NCBI GenBank assembly: GCA_013215505.1
Contig: JABSQZ010000002.1
Location: forward strand, 124,001 to 188,000
Origin: Oceanospirillaceae bacterium
GTDB taxonomy: Bacteria > Pseudomonadota > Gammaproteobacteria > Pseudomonadales > Balneatricaceae
Reading direction: 5' to 3'
Length of the DNA: 64,000 nucleotides
Position 1 is the stretch's first letter, and every line of letters starts with the position of its first letter. Shown here piece by piece: positions 36,235 through 46,001 of the stretch. The notes beneath the pieces were generated by a model. The model was not told the origin of the DNA and made no database searches. It saw only the letters and a program-made list of their open reading frames with translations. Position numbers and translations under genes: made by a program.

Positions 36235-37548
36235 ATGCCTAAAACACTGCAAAGCTCGAATGCCAATCAAACCATCGATGCCATTGTCGTTGGCACAGGT
36301 CCTGGTGGGGCAACGGTGGCCAAAACATTGGCTGAGGCCGGGCAATCGGTGGTGATGTTGGAGTGGGGGGATGCAGCACCGCTGCGTGGTGAGCTGTTAC
36401 AGATGGCAAGAATTGCTGCTCTGCCGGGTAAAGGCGCTTTTGTGCATGCGGATTTGTCGTTGGTGTTGCGTGGTATTACCGCTGGCGGTAGCTCTGCGAT
36501 CAATTTTGCTACCATGATGGCCCCGCCTTTGCCGATGTTCGATCAATATGGCATTGACCTTCGCAGTCACGTCTTGGCGCTACGGGCACAAGTACCCATC
36601 AATACACTACCAGATTATCTGCTTGGTCCAATGGCAGCGCGTATTTATGCAGGTGCGCGCTCCGCAGGTTTGGACTGGCAAAAGCTTGAAAAATTTATTC
36701 ATATCGATAAATGTCGGGCGTCCTGTCATCGCTGTTCATATGGTTGTCCTTTTGACGCCAAATGGACTGCCCGTGAGTTTATTGATGCGGCTGTCAGCCA
36801 TGGCGGTGAAATGTTAACAGGTGCCAAAGTTGGGCGTGTTCTTCATCAAGATGGGCGGGCGCAGGGGGTTGAATATCAAAAAGACGGTGTCAGCCACAAG
36901 CTATATGCCGACAAGGTGGTGCTCGCTGCTGGTGGTATTGGTTCGCCACGTATTTTGCAAAATTCGGGTTTTGACCGGGCAGGACGCAATTATTTTGTTG
37001 ATCCGGTGATTGCTGTGATGGGCGCAGTAGATGACTTGAAAAGTGACAGTGCAGGTAAAGAAGTACCCATGGCGGCGGGTGTGCATTTGCCTGAGCAAGG
37101 TATTACGCTGTCTGATTTAACGTTGCCTGGGCCGATGTATCAAGCGTTTGCGGCTCAGGTGGGTCGTTTCGACAGGTTGTTGGCACATCAAAAAACGCTC
37201 AGTGTGATGGTGAAAATCAAAGATGATTTGGGCGGGACTATCGGCCCTAAATGGATTAACAAATCGCTCAGCAGCGATGACCGGGCGCGCTTGGATACTG
37301 GCACAGCCATGGCCAGGGATGTTCTTCAGGCGGCGGGGGCAAATAAAATTTTTCAGTCTCATCACTTTGCCGCTCATCCAGGTGGTGGTGCCAAGATTGG
37401 CGATTTGCTTGATGAGAACCTGCAAACTGATGTACGAGGGCTGTATGTTTGTGATGGTTCGGTGATCCCCGAGCCCTGGGGTATAGCGCCAAGTTTTACT
37501 TTGATGTGTCTTGGGCATCGATTGGGCGGGCATTTGGTTTCAGTATAG
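36235..37548 (+). CDS. GMC-type FAD oxidoreductase with a four-cysteine motif
   Basis: FAD-dependent dehydrogenase/oxidase of the glucose-methanol-choline superfamily, 437 residues from ATG 36235 (GGAG upstream). N-terminal dinucleotide fold DAIVVGTGPGGATVAKTLAE (about 17-36); C-terminal signatures FAAHPGGGAKIGDLL and GLYVCDGSVIPEPWGIAPSF. A central CRASCHRCSYGCPFDAKWT holds four cysteines, as seen in long-chain alcohol/sterol oxidase-like GMC members. No signal peptide. Codon choice leans to TTG for leucine more than its neighbours, so acquisition by transfer is possible. Divergent from trpR. Substrate unknown. Confidence 0.85.
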   Translation: MPKTLQSSNANQTIDAIVVGTGPGGATVAKTLAEAGQSVVMLEWGDAAPLRGELLQMARIAALPGKGAFVHADLSLVLRGITAGGSSAINFATMMAPPLPMFDQYGIDLRSHVLALRAQVPINTLPDYLLGPMAARIYAGARSAGLDWQKLEKFIHIDKCRASCHRCSYGCPFDAKWTAREFIDAAVSHGGEMLTGAKVGRVLHQDGRAQGVEYQKDGVSHKLYADKVVLAAGGIGSPRILQNSGFDRAGRNYFVDPVIAVMGAVDDLKSDSAGKEVPMAAGVHLPEQGITLSDLTLPGPMYQAFAAQVGRFDRLLAHQKTLSVMVKIKDDLGGTIGPKWINKSLSSDDRARLDTGTAMARDVLQAAGANKIFQSHHFAAHPGGGAKIGDLLDENLQTDVRGLYVCDGSVIPEPWGIAPSFTLMCLGHRLGGHLVSV

Positions 37549-37654
37549 CTGTCGTTCTCCCTATTAATGTTTTGAACCTGAGCGCAAGTAATGGCGAAAG
37601 TTGTGATTGTTAGTTTTTAAAATTGGCTGTCGCTGTCATGCTCGATTAAAACGA

Positions 37655-39373
37655 TCAAGGATTGACTTTGAATTGCTCGGTACGGCCCAGTAATTGTGTT
37701 GCCAGTACCGCCAGTTCTTCGCTGGTGGCTGAGAGTAGTTGAGAGCCATCGCCATTTTCCTTGGACATGCTACTGATGCCAGTAATATTTTCACTGATAT
37801 GAGCGGAGACCTCCTTCTGCTCTTTTGCCGCTAAGGCAATTTGCATATTCATATCTGAGATATCGCTGACGGTTTGCTGCACTTGATCCAATGCCCGGGT
37901 AACTTTTTCAGACTGCGACAATAGTTTCGACGATTGCTCTGAGCCTTCCTGCATCGCTTGAATTGACGAGTTGGCGCTGGATTGTAATCGCGATATCATC
38001 TGCTCGATTTCAGAGGCAGATTCCTGGGTACTTTTAGCTAGAGAGCGCACTTCATCGGCAACTACTGCAAAACCACGGCCCTGCTCACCGGCTCTGGCGG
38101 CTTCAATGGCGGCATTAAGGGCCAGTAAGTTGGTCTGATCGGCAATGCCTTTGATTACATCCAAAATACTATTGATATCTCTCGTTTCTAGTTCCAGTCG
38201 GCTGATGACGGTCATAGTATTGTTGAGCTGTTGGGACAGCTGCTTAATTCCATTGACAGTATCGTCCACCAATAGGCTGCCTTGACTGAGCTGGTTTTTA
38301 GCACTTAACGCCGAATCAGCGGCGGTGCTGGTGTTTCTCGCCACTTCATCGACGGCGGCGACCATTTCGGTGATGGCTGTGGCAACTTGCTGGGTACTTT
38401 GTGTTTGAGAAACAAGATTGATATTGGTCTGTTCGGTAACTCTGGCAAGATTTTGCGAGGATTCGGAAACGTGCTCTGCACCGCGCTGAATATCTTCAAT
38501 CAAGCGCTTGAGGTTGCTAACCATCTTGGTCATGGAAGCATAAACTCCAAGCTCCCGACCAGTATCGGGTAGCTGCATACTGAGATCCCCGTCGGCAATG
38601 CGTTGGGACAGTGTATTCATTGCCTTTGGCTCCAGCCCTATTTGACTCCAGATACTGCGAATGATGGCGTATGACATCAGCAGCCCGATACCGATGGAAA
38701 TAATCACGATGATGGACAATGTTTTAAGCCCGCTCTGCTCATGCAACTGTGCCTGGTGAGCGGCATCCTCAGTGAACTTGCCGATTTCATGCAGCAGCTC
38801 CTCGAGCTCTTTAGTCAGCTGATCGGCCTCCTGCTCAACTGTTACCATCATTATTTCCGCCTCGGCGGTGAGATGTTGTTTTATCAGGGTGAAAGCTTTG
38901 TGGCTATGCTGTTCAAATTCACTGTGCAGTACATCGATTGATTCCAGCACCTGCAACACGTGCCTGAACTCCTTTTCTTCAATTTTATTATGTGCCTGGT
39001 TAATTGCATTTTTGGCCTGTTCTTCTGAATCCCTGATTTCTTGATTGACCTTTAGACTGAGCTGATCAAAAGCATCGATCTCAGCTTTCAGGGCGTCGAC
39101 AGCATGGGAGTTGCCCGCCTCTGCCTGTTGGCTAAAGCGTAGCGCCCGTTCCAGGTGGATAGTTTGTTCCAATTGATGCTCGGTTATCGCAGTTATGCTA
39201 GCGGTTAACGGGATATCCTGATTGGCAATGCCATCCAACTCTTTGCCGATTTGGGTCATGGAATACACCGCGTAACTGGAGCACAACACCAACAATGTCA
39301 ATAACAGCAAGGAATTGCCGAGAATAAGTACACGAATAGAAAAACGATTGAATAGGCTGATAAATGCCGGCAT
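37655..39373 (-). CDS. Methyl-accepting chemotaxis protein
   Basis: A 572-residue chemoreceptor. N-terminal helix at about 12-36, a periplasmic helical-bundle sensor of about 180 residues rich in E, Q and H, a second membrane helix near 217-240, HAMP (about 241-295), and a cytoplasmic signalling domain with the conserved tip [20 protein letters not shown] then [22 protein letters not shown] precedes the ATG. No che genes are nearby. Ligand unknown; the sensor is the four-helix type. Confidence 0.93.
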   Translation of the reverse strand: MPAFISLFNRFSIRVLILGNSLLLLTLLVLCSSYAVYSMTQIGKELDGIANQDIPLTASITAITEHQLEQTIHLERALRFSQQAEAGNSHAVDALKAEIDAFDQLSLKVNQEIRDSEEQAKNAINQAHNKIEEKEFRHVLQVLESIDVLHSEFEQHSHKAFTLIKQHLTAEAEIMMVTVEQEADQLTKELEELLHEIGKFTEDAAHQAQLHEQSGLKTLSIIVIISIGIGLLMSYAIIRSIWSQIGLEPKAMNTLSQRIADGDLSMQLPDTGRELGVYASMTKMVSNLKRLIEDIQRGAEHVSESSQNLARVTEQTNINLVSQTQSTQQVATAITEMVAAVDEVARNTSTAADSALSAKNQLSQGSLLVDDTVNGIKQLSQQLNNTMTVISRLELETRDINSILDVIKGIADQTNLLALNAAIEAARAGEQGRGFAVVADEVRSLAKSTQESASEIEQMISRLQSSANSSIQAMQEGSEQSSKLLSQSEKVTRALDQVQQTVSDISDMNMQIALAAKEQKEVSAHISENITGISSMSKENGDGSQLLSATSEELAVLATQLLGRTEQFKVNP

Positions 39374-39630
39374 GTGGGAGTCTCCTGAGCGGAATGCTCT
39401 GCAGAGAATTAAATCTCATCACTAAAGCCTAGGTCAGCTCGAGGGAGAGTCAAGCCAAATGCGCTGCTTTTCTTTCTACAGCCCCTTACTGCTGACAGAG
39501 ACTGTTACTCTTTTCTGTGTTTTAAAAGGCTTTTTGCAGCTCCGGAGAAATTCGGCGACGCTTTGTTAATGTTTTTGCTTTAGTGAGTGCCTGTATAGCT
39601 GCTGTTATTCAGTGGCCAAGAGGTTAGCTA

Positions 39631-40776
39631 CTAGGTGGGCTTTTTGAGTTTTTTACGCAACATTCGCCACACAGATCTAAACGGGAATAGCTGCTGCTTG
39701 TACATGCCATCGGGCACGTAATCGCCAACCACTCCGTACTCATCCGGCCACTGTGGCTGGGATTTTACCGCAGTACCCAACAGATAATCCAAAAAGGCGA
39801 AGTGCGCGGCATAATTGCGGTCAATAGCGGCCTCATCAGACGCATGATGCCAGTGGTGAAACTGCGGTGTGACAATGATGTATTTAAACCAGCCAAATTT
39901 TAACTGCACATTGGCGTGGTTAAACACAGCCTGTAGGCCGACAATAATCACGTACATATCGATGATTTCTTTGGAAAAGCCCAGTAAAAAAATCGGTGTC
40001 AGTACCAGCGAGCGAGTGACGATCAGCTCTAAAATATGCTGTCTTGAACCCGCCAGCCAATCCATGTGTTTAGCGCTGTGATGCACAGCGTGAAAGCGCC
40101 ACAGTACCGGCACTTCATGATAGAGGCGGTGCATGACATACTGGGCGATATCAGCCACTAAGACGATACTAAACAACTGCAGAAAAAAGGGCATGTCTGC
40201 GATAAAAGCTTGCAGGTCTTCATAGACAGCCCAGGCAAAAGTCTGGTGAATAAATACATTAGTGATTAATAAAACAATACCGACTAATAAGTGGTTTACA
40301 AAAAAATGGTTCAGGTCACCCTGCCACTGCGGGCGCAGTACCGCTTGAAATTTGCGGTGCGGGATCAATTTTTCAATCAAGATAAAAATCAGAGTAGAGC
40401 CAAGTAGATCTAAAATAAACCAGTCCATTCCCAAATAAAAAGTACTGTCCTCAAAATCTAATACTTCCACTTTGTGGCCGCCCAGTGCAATTGAGATAAT
40501 CACAAAAAACCAGGCAAAGGCACCGAGACGTTTGTTTCTGTTACGAACAAAATTTAGCAGCCCCAAACTTGCGGCAATCACCAAACAGACAAACAAAAGT
40601 TGGCGTAAGAAGTCGACGTTGTAGTTAGCTCTGAGTTCAGGTGTGGTCAAATACTGGGGGAAGTGGAAAGATAATACCCCCAGAAAACAAAGTACAGCAA
40701 GAAGACAGGCGATATAACCGCTGATAGCGCCCTCGCCAAATTGAAAACTCTTTGCCCTAAATATCTTGTTAAGCAT
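39631..40776 (-). CDS. Sterol desaturase / fatty acid hydroxylase family membrane protein
   Basis: Di-iron membrane hydroxylase, about 381 residues from the ATG at 40776 (AAAGGG upstream). Histidine motifs are HRLYH, HAVHHSAKH and HHWHH, with a further HANVQ, in the family order; six or more hydrophobic segments precede and surround them. Likely modifies a lipid in the inner membrane. No lipid genes adjoin. An upstream in-frame ATG at 40812 is less likely. Confidence 0.88.
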   Translation of the reverse strand: MLNKIFRAKSFQFGEGAISGYIACLLAVLCFLGVLSFHFPQYLTTPELRANYNVDFLRQLLFVCLVIAASLGLLNFVRNRNKRLGAFAWFFVIISIALGGHKVEVLDFEDSTFYLGMDWFILDLLGSTLIFILIEKLIPHRKFQAVLRPQWQGDLNHFFVNHLLVGIVLLITNVFIHQTFAWAVYEDLQAFIADMPFFLQLFSIVLVADIAQYVMHRLYHEVPVLWRFHAVHHSAKHMDWLAGSRQHILELIVTRSLVLTPIFLLGFSKEIIDMYVIIVGLQAVFNHANVQLKFGWFKYIIVTPQFHHWHHASDEAAIDRNYAAHFAFLDYLLGTAVKSQPQWPDEYGVVGDYVPDGMYKQQLFPFRSVWRMLRKKLKKPT

Positions 40777-41069
40777 TATTATCCCTTTAATAATGAATCT
40801 GTTGCGGCACATTGTAATCAGCTTTGCTCTGATTGCAATCCGGCATTACTGGCATTGGGAAAATCATCAGGATGGGTTTATCGGGTCATAATGCTAAAGG
40901 TAAGAATTAACAGGGTTGGCAACCCCGATAGCAGAACCTGAGATCGCCGAATACTGGCAACGGATCTCAGGCATCAGTAAAATTTTCTGGGTCGGGAGTC
41001 ATATTTTAACAGAGCTGGGGTCAAAGAATGAAACGAGGTCTTGCTTGTTACCTCTAAATACAAGGCAAG

Positions 41070-41084
41070 ATTTGATAATCAAAT
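41070..41084. other. Short palindrome after the thioredoxin-like gene
   Basis: ATTTGAT-A-ATCAAAT, next to a TCTTGC-TTGT/ACAAGGCAAGA inverted pair at about 41039-41070. It lies just past the stop at 41092 and may be part of a weak terminator. The rest of 40777-41091 shows nothing else. Confidence 0.35.
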
Positions 41085-41091
41085 ATTAGGG

Positions 41092-41637
41092 CTATTTCCA
41101 CTTGATGGAGCATCCTATACTTGGATGTTGGATGTCCGGAGCATATCCCGTTTTTGCTATTTGGCGCATTCCGTCGAGTAATTCAGTTTTCCGATGAATC
41201 GGGTCACCCATGATAGCATCATCAAGCCTGCCCCTGTATTGGAGTTCCCCGGCCCTATTAAATCCAAAAAAATCCGGTGTGCAAACAGCACCATACATTT
41301 GCGCAACTGATTGATCTTTATCAACCAGATAGGGGAATGTAAACCCGTGCTTAATAGCAAATTTTTTCATCATGTCAGGGCTGTCTTCGGCAACATATCT
41401 GTAGTCGTTAGAACTAATTGCAACTACATTAATACCCTCTGCCTGTAATAATTTTGCGTCATTCACTAACCTGTCAATAATTTTTAAGACATAGGGGCAG
41501 TGATTACAGATGAAGGCAATCAGTAGCCCACTCTCTGCTTGTAAGTCTGATAATTTATAGCTGTTCCCATCAGGATCCGACAACGTAAATGGCCTGGCAT
41601 TCCAACCTATTTGAGCTCTGGGTGTCTCTAATAACAT
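41092..41637 (-). CDS. Thioredoxin-fold protein (AhpC/TSA-like redoxin)
   Basis: A 181-residue cytoplasmic redoxin without signal peptide. The redox pair is in FICNHCPYV (C44, C47), a CxxC site like those of thioredoxin-family redoxins, with the peroxiredoxin-like framework SLSDPDG / VVAISSNDYRYV / FPYLVDKDQSVAQMYGAVCTPDFF. It follows the AhpD-like gene by 69 bp on the same strand; the two likely form a peroxide or electrophile-response unit under the divergent TetR gene. Confidence 0.88.
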   Translation of the reverse strand: MLLETPRAQIGWNARPFTLSDPDGNSYKLSDLQAESGLLIAFICNHCPYVLKIIDRLVNDAKLLQAEGINVVAISSNDYRYVAEDSPDMMKKFAIKHGFTFPYLVDKDQSVAQMYGAVCTPDFFGFNRAGELQYRGRLDDAIMGDPIHRKTELLDGMRQIAKTGYAPDIQHPSIGCSIKWK

Positions 41638-41706
41638 AGTTTAATTCTCTGGAAGGCAGCAATAATCTAACAATTCAGAATATTGCTGTTTAACTCATTG
41701 TCTGCT

Positions 41707-42270
41707 CTAAACTTTTGAATCAGTTGCCGACCATGCATCCGACTTAAAAACATCATCAAGAGGAGTGTCTATAAGGTGATTGGTGTATGTAGACATGACT
41801 TTAAGAGCAGTCCCAACAATGACTTCCAGTGCTGTCTGCTTGTTATATCCGACAGCAAACAATGCGTCCAAATCACTCTGCTCAACCCAGCCTCGGGATT
41901 CGTTGATCCTTACGGCAAACTGGTGCAGCGCTTCAAGTTTAGGATCTGCTATTTTTGTACCATTGCGTAAAGCTTCTAGAACGTCTTTAGGCACTCCGGC
42001 TCCCCTAGCGATAGTTGTGTGCGCGGCAACACAATATGTGCAGCCGTTCAAACGATTATTGGCGATCATGATAATTTGACGTTCGGTTTCAGACAGAGCT
42101 GTTTTGTTAAAGGTCTCAGCCAAAGACAAGTATCCCTCTAACAAAGCGGGTGCTTCAGCTTGCCCCGCATATAGGTTTGGTATGAAGCCATAGGTCTTTT
42201 TAGCACCTGCTAACAAAGGTTTGCTTTTAATTGGCGCTGTTTCTTCTGTGTGTAAGTTGAATTCAGTCAT
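41707..42270 (-). CDS. Carboxymuconolactone decarboxylase / AhpD-like peroxidase-related protein
   Basis: A 187-residue all-helical protein with the AhpD site NGCTYCVAAHTT (C77, C80, H84), so an alkylhydroperoxidase-type redox role is likely. It pairs with the thioredoxin-like gene and is divergent from a TetR gene with operator-like repeats between them. The reaction is not established by the sequence. Confidence 0.88.
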   Translation of the reverse strand: MTEFNLHTEETAPIKSKPLLAGAKKTYGFIPNLYAGQAEAPALLEGYLSLAETFNKTALSETERQIIMIANNRLNGCTYCVAAHTTIARGAGVPKDVLEALRNGTKIADPKLEALHQFAVRINESRGWVEQSDLDALFAVGYNKQTALEVIVGTALKVMSTYTNHLIDTPLDDVFKSDAWSATDSKV

Positions 42271-42300
42271 AGTGTTTATCTCTAAATGATTAAGTTACGA

Positions 42301-42353
42301 TATTGTTTGTACTGATTGGTTTAGACAATAAATTGTTTAAACTGATCGGTCAA
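42301..42353. promoter_or_regulatory. Two operator-like repeats between AhpD-like and tetR genes
   Basis: TATTGTTTGTACTGATTGGT (42301-42320) recurs as AATTGTTTAAACTGATCGGT (42331-42350), 30 bp apart. The second copy extends into the imperfect palindrome TTAAACTGATCGGTCAA. The spacing and position fit binding by the neighbouring TetR protein, repressing the minus-strand unit. Confidence 0.6.
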
Positions 42354-42560
42354 CATCTTTTTTGAAAATAACATTTTCTGAATATATTGAAAATATGACA
42401 TTTTTTTAGTAATTAGAGATAAATGATGGGTTTTTCGAAGATTGTGGGTGAAACGTTTCTGAAAAACTAACCGAATCATCAAAAATAAAACCCCTAAGTT
42501 TGTAATGATCAGTATTAACTAATACACTAGTGATCTAGCAGATCAGAATGTGGGAATATT

Positions 42561-43151
42561 ATGCCTTGGGAAAAATCGTTTGATGAACAAAATGCCATAG
42601 AGAAGGCGATGGAGGTTTTTTGGGAGAAGGGCTACGAGGCGACATCAATTGCGGACCTGATAGCAAGCACAGGAATAAATCGTGGCAGCCTCTACAATGC
42701 CTTCGGTGGTAAGCGGCAACTTTTCACCCAGTCATTATTGAAATATGACCTGGAAACACGAAAAGCTTTTCTTGCTGAATTGGAAGCGCTGGATAACCCG
42801 GTATTGGCTTTTAAAACTCTGTTCAATACGCTGGTTCAACAAGCCCAAAATGATACCCAGCCCAAAGGTTGTTTCTTAGTCAATACATCAATCGATATTG
42901 CATTTCATGACCAAGAGACTAAAAATATTGTGACTCAAGGTTTTACTGAATTTGAAGCATTTTTTCGTCGTGGTATCGAAGTATCTAAAGCGCGTGCAGA
43001 GATGCCAGCAACTCTTGACGCAGCTGCAACTGCTAAAACACTGTTGTCGTTAGTTGTAGCTATTCGTGTACTGGGACGAGGCATCTTTGATGAATCATCT
43101 CTACAGGTTATAGCTGATCAAGCGGAATATTTAACGTCACAAAAAGTATAA
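42561..43151 (+). CDS. TetR/AcrR family regulator
   Basis: A 196-residue TetR protein with helix-turn-helix at about 12-60 (AMEVFWEKGYEATSIADLIA then STGINRGSLYNAFGGKRQLF). It is divergent from the AhpD-like/thioredoxin-like pair and probably controls it. Subfamily layout is like regulators of reactive-electrophile genes (NemR/AcuR type), from memory. The effector is unknown. Confidence 0.88.
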   Translation: MPWEKSFDEQNAIEKAMEVFWEKGYEATSIADLIASTGINRGSLYNAFGGKRQLFTQSLLKYDLETRKAFLAELEALDNPVLAFKTLFNTLVQQAQNDTQPKGCFLVNTSIDIAFHDQETKNIVTQGFTEFEAFFRRGIEVSKARAEMPATLDAAATAKTLLSLVVAIRVLGRGIFDESSLQVIADQAEYLTSQKV

Positions 43152-43544
43152 GCTGTTTATTGCAGTTTCATACATTTTATTCTCCCTTCGAGGTAACAGT
43201 TTTACCTAAGGTTTATGGCCAGTCAGTTTAGAGCAATACAAGACGGTGACTCTATCTGTAAACCGTCATTTTCAGATCAGATAATTATCTAAAACATGCT
43301 GCGGTGGTACAAATGAGGCATGGCTATGGTCATAGTTATCAATCGTTTAATCTGTATTTGAAGATGATGTATAGAATTTTTAATTGCACAAAAATGCCAA
43401 ATGCAACTTGAATAGTACGCATATTAAATCATTACTGAAATAGCTTCTCTACAGGCCGAAAAATCCTCTATCAAGCATTAAAATTGAAACTGGAAATGAC
43501 ATTTCATCTATGTTTTATCTTGAGAGGTTTAAAGCCGGCGGATT

Positions 43545-43612
43545 TCAGGGCAGTTTCACCTGCGGCGAATTGATTTTTTTTAAATGGGACAAAACTTGCC
43601 CGAAGTTCGCTT
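43545..43612 (+). repeat. Fragment of type A dispersed repeat
   Basis: Holds only the 5' box: GGCAGTTTCACCTGCGGCGA followed by TTTTTTTTAAATGGGACAAA, clearly related to the starts of the type A copies. It lies in the 43152-43832 gap, where nothing else is supported. Confidence 0.7.
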
Positions 43613-43832
43613 ACTCTTACCTCGGTATTTTTCTGTAGTTAGGTTTTGTATTGGTTGTCCCATGCATTTGTTTGTCAGACCCAATCGTTACGTTTTTTAC
43701 CGCCTGTTAATGTGTAAAAAATGACCTTAGCAGCTGAATTTTAATGTTAATATAAATGTACTGAATATAACTAAAAATATGCCGGGTGGAACAGTTCTAC
43801 CAAATAAGATGTTGATTTAACAAGGATCAGAT

Positions 43833-44222
43833 GTGGCACAAATTAAAATATATGGCTTGCGAGAAAACCTCGCCCAGAGCCGGGAAGCTATATCCAGCGG
43901 TATCCATGAAGCGGTTATGTCCGCGCTTTCCTATCCACCCGAGAAAAAATTTCATAGATTTATCGCGCTCGATCAAGATGATTTTATCTACCCTGGTGAC
44001 CGATCAGAACGATATATCATCATTGAGCTATCAATGTTCGAAGGGCGTTCAGTTGCAGCAAAGAAAGCGCTTATTCGGGGCCTATATACTTGTATACAAG
44101 AGAGGGCCGGCATCGGTGCTGAAGATATTGAAATTACTATTTTTGAAACACCCAGGGAAAACTGGGGCATTAGAGGTCTGCCCGCAGATGAGCTGGCATT
44201 AGGGTACAAAGTTGAAGTATAA
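43833..44222 (+). CDS. Tautomerase family protein without N-terminal proline
   Basis: A 129-residue protein of the tautomerase superfamily, with SMFEGRSVAAKKALIRGLY, ITIFETPRENWGIRGLPADE as conserved blocks. It starts with GTG at 43833 and its second residue is Ala, so the usual catalytic Pro-1 is absent; related pseudomonad proteins also begin MAQ (from memory). It is 65 bp upstream of an isomerase of the same superfamily that does have Pro-1. Function unknown. Confidence 0.82.
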   Translation: MAQIKIYGLRENLAQSREAISSGIHEAVMSALSYPPEKKFHRFIALDQDDFIYPGDRSERYIIIELSMFEGRSVAAKKALIRGLYTCIQERAGIGAEDIEITIFETPRENWGIRGLPADELALGYKVEV

Positions 44223-44287
44223 ACATTTAAAAAGGCTAAGTTATGCTGCACACCTAAGTTGCGGCGTTATGTGCACAGGAGTAGTTA

Positions 44288-44623
44288 ATGCCACATTGTA
44301 TCATTGAGCATTCAGTCAGCATCGATAGTGATTTGTTAGTACCGCTGGTGTTTGCTGCGGTTTTAAAATCTGAGCTATTCGCAGCAGATGGAAGTGATAT
44401 AAAAGTAAGATCTACAGCCTTCACTAGTTACCAGATAGGTAATGATAAATCAGACTTTGCACATATTGTTTTAAAAATTCTCTCTGGACGCACCAGTGAG
44501 CAGAAACAGCAGTTGTCGAAAAGGGTATTAGCTCAGCTGGAAACGGCTAAATTACCAAATTGTTCAATAACCGTAGAAGTAGTAGATATGGACTCTGCTA
44601 GTTATTCAAAGCTTGTCAGCTGA
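44288..44623 (+). CDS. 5-carboxymethyl-2-hydroxymuconate isomerase-like protein
   Basis: A 111-residue member of the CHMI branch of the tautomerase superfamily: MPHCIIEHS with catalytic Pro-1, and RTSEQKQQLSKRVLAQLE later. The homoprotocatechuate pathway genes that normally surround hpaF are not here, so the true substrate may differ. Same strand as the preceding tautomerase-like gene. Confidence 0.85.
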   Translation: MPHCIIEHSVSIDSDLLVPLVFAAVLKSELFAADGSDIKVRSTAFTSYQIGNDKSDFAHIVLKILSGRTSEQKQQLSKRVLAQLETAKLPNCSITVEVVDMDSASYSKLVS

Positions 44624-44690
44624 ACATAATTAGTCTTTCGGCATGCCGGTTATGCGGGTGTGTTAAATTAAAGTAGAGGGGGAGGCCCCA

Positions 44691-44999
44691 GTGTCAAATA
44701 TAGGTCATGTTCAATATTTTAAAGGTGATAATCCAGGTGAGCTGAAGGCCGCTTGGGTGCATGCTGATTACGGACGGGGAACCGGTTTGGCTGTCGGGGA
44801 TGCAAATGCTAACTTCGCGGGTAATTACCAAATTCGGTATTTTGCTGAAAATGGCTCGTTAGTGGCAGAACTTGATTTAGAAATTATCAGCAATGGTCAT
44901 AGTTATGAATTAACTTGGAGTAAAGAGGGTGCTGTTACCAGCATTGGCATAGGTATGGAAAATTCTGAGGTACTATCGGCAGGCTACTATGATGTGTAA
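44691..44999 (+). CDS. Small conserved-looking protein, unknown
   Basis: A 102-residue protein starting at GTG 44691 with GGGGAGG just upstream. The sequence alternates in a beta-strand-like way with the pattern GNYQIRYFAENGS, LDLEIISNGHSYELTW and GIGMENSEVLSAGYYDV, suggesting a small beta-barrel or sandwich. No signal peptide or cysteines. It follows the two tautomerase-superfamily genes. I do not recognise the family. Confidence 0.65.
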   Translation: MSNIGHVQYFKGDNPGELKAAWVHADYGRGTGLAVGDANANFAGNYQIRYFAENGSLVAELDLEIISNGHSYELTWSKEGAVTSIGIGMENSEVLSAGYYDV

Positions 45000-45154
45000 T
45001 GACTGATTAAGCATTTCTTTAAATGAGCGATCCGCTTCTCAGCCAAACGCGACTGCTATTAAGACTACCAACAAATCAACTGTAGGTAGTCATTTTTATT
45101 AAGCTCAAAACCTGAAAATTTAAAGGTAAATATGCTGACTTGTTACTTTCAACA

Positions 45155-45646
45155 TTATGTCTTCACACGGATCAAGCCACCCTCAGGGGCTGATGCCTGT
45201 AGAATCTCCTGAATGCTTTCAAGGGTAGTGGCTTTATCCTCATCGGATAGATCGTTGCTGTAGTAAGTGTTGAGCATTTCATTCAATTGACTTAGCAGCT
45301 CTTCACTGATGTTCAGGCTTTGTGTTGTTCCCTGTCCACCCGCGGATGGAGGCGGTGGCCCCTTACCCTGGTTTGCTCCATGAATACCGGCCAATTCGCC
45401 GATACTTTGGGCATCGAAACCTGATTTTGCCATTGTTTCTGCCAATGAGCGACCCGGTTGAATACCTGCTTCAGCAAAGATCTCCACGATTGACAGTGCA
45501 TCTGCTTCTGTCATTGAATCAGGATCAAATTCCGTCAATGTTTCTGTCACCAGTTGCTGTTGTTGAGAAGTCAGTGGTCGATTTTGACCTGACTGCTGCG
45601 GCATTGAATTCTGCACCGGTGGCATGCCGGAAAAATTGCTGATCAT
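45155..45646 (-). CDS. Gln/Pro-rich small protein, unknown
   Basis: About 163 residues from ATG 45646 (AGGAGA upstream). The N-terminal third is rich in Q, P and S (PPVQNSMPQQSGQNRPLTSQQQQ), followed by a helical acidic part TEFDPDSMTEADALSIVEIF, a P/G linker (QGKGPPPPSAGGQGTTQ) and a C-terminal helical part ISEELLSQLNEMLNTYYSND. No signal peptide, membrane segment or cysteines. The acidic DPDSMTEADA stretch is loosely EF-hand-like but lacks the full loop. Stands alone. Confidence 0.65.
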   Translation of the reverse strand: MISNFSGMPPVQNSMPQQSGQNRPLTSQQQQLVTETLTEFDPDSMTEADALSIVEIFAEAGIQPGRSLAETMAKSGFDAQSIGELAGIHGANQGKGPPPPSAGGQGTTQSLNISEELLSQLNEMLNTYYSNDLSDEDKATTLESIQEILQASAPEGGLIRVKT

Positions 45647-45821
45647 GATAGAGTCTCCTAAGGTATTGGCATTATAAATACTGATTGGCACCAATGTACC
45701 TAAAAGTTTAGTTGAGAATGTGGAGCTAATGTGAAGTTATCAGCAAATCAGTAATTTGTTTGGGGAAGGGGGAGAAAAGACGCTAACCGATTGCTTTCTG
45801 AGGTTTTACAGTCAATAGTTT

Positions 45822-45962
45822 TAAGGGCAAGTTCGGCTTCGATGAGTTGGTTGCTTTTAACGGGGACAAAGCTTCAGTGTTCTGCTCGCGCCTCTTATTT
45901 AGGTCCTGTCAGCAAAAGAAACGCTAGAAAAATGGTCTTTGCCATCCATGGCTTATTGGTCA
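45822..45962 (+). repeat. Degenerate type A dispersed repeat
   Basis: Recognisable against the copy at 58298: GGGACAAAGCTTC, TGCTCGCGCC, GTCCTGTCAGCAAAAGAAAC and TTTGCCATCCATGGC occur in the same order, with many substitutions. An old, truncated copy. It fills most of the gap between the Q/P-rich gene and the FAD oxidoreductase gene. Confidence 0.7.
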
Positions 45963-46001
45963 AGAGCATCATAGTGACGCGCCATTTAAATTTAGATGTG
46001 A

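Noticed and set aside
37117-37533. 138-codon frame opposite the GMC gene
   Set aside because: Shadow frame inside well-supported GMC coding sequence.
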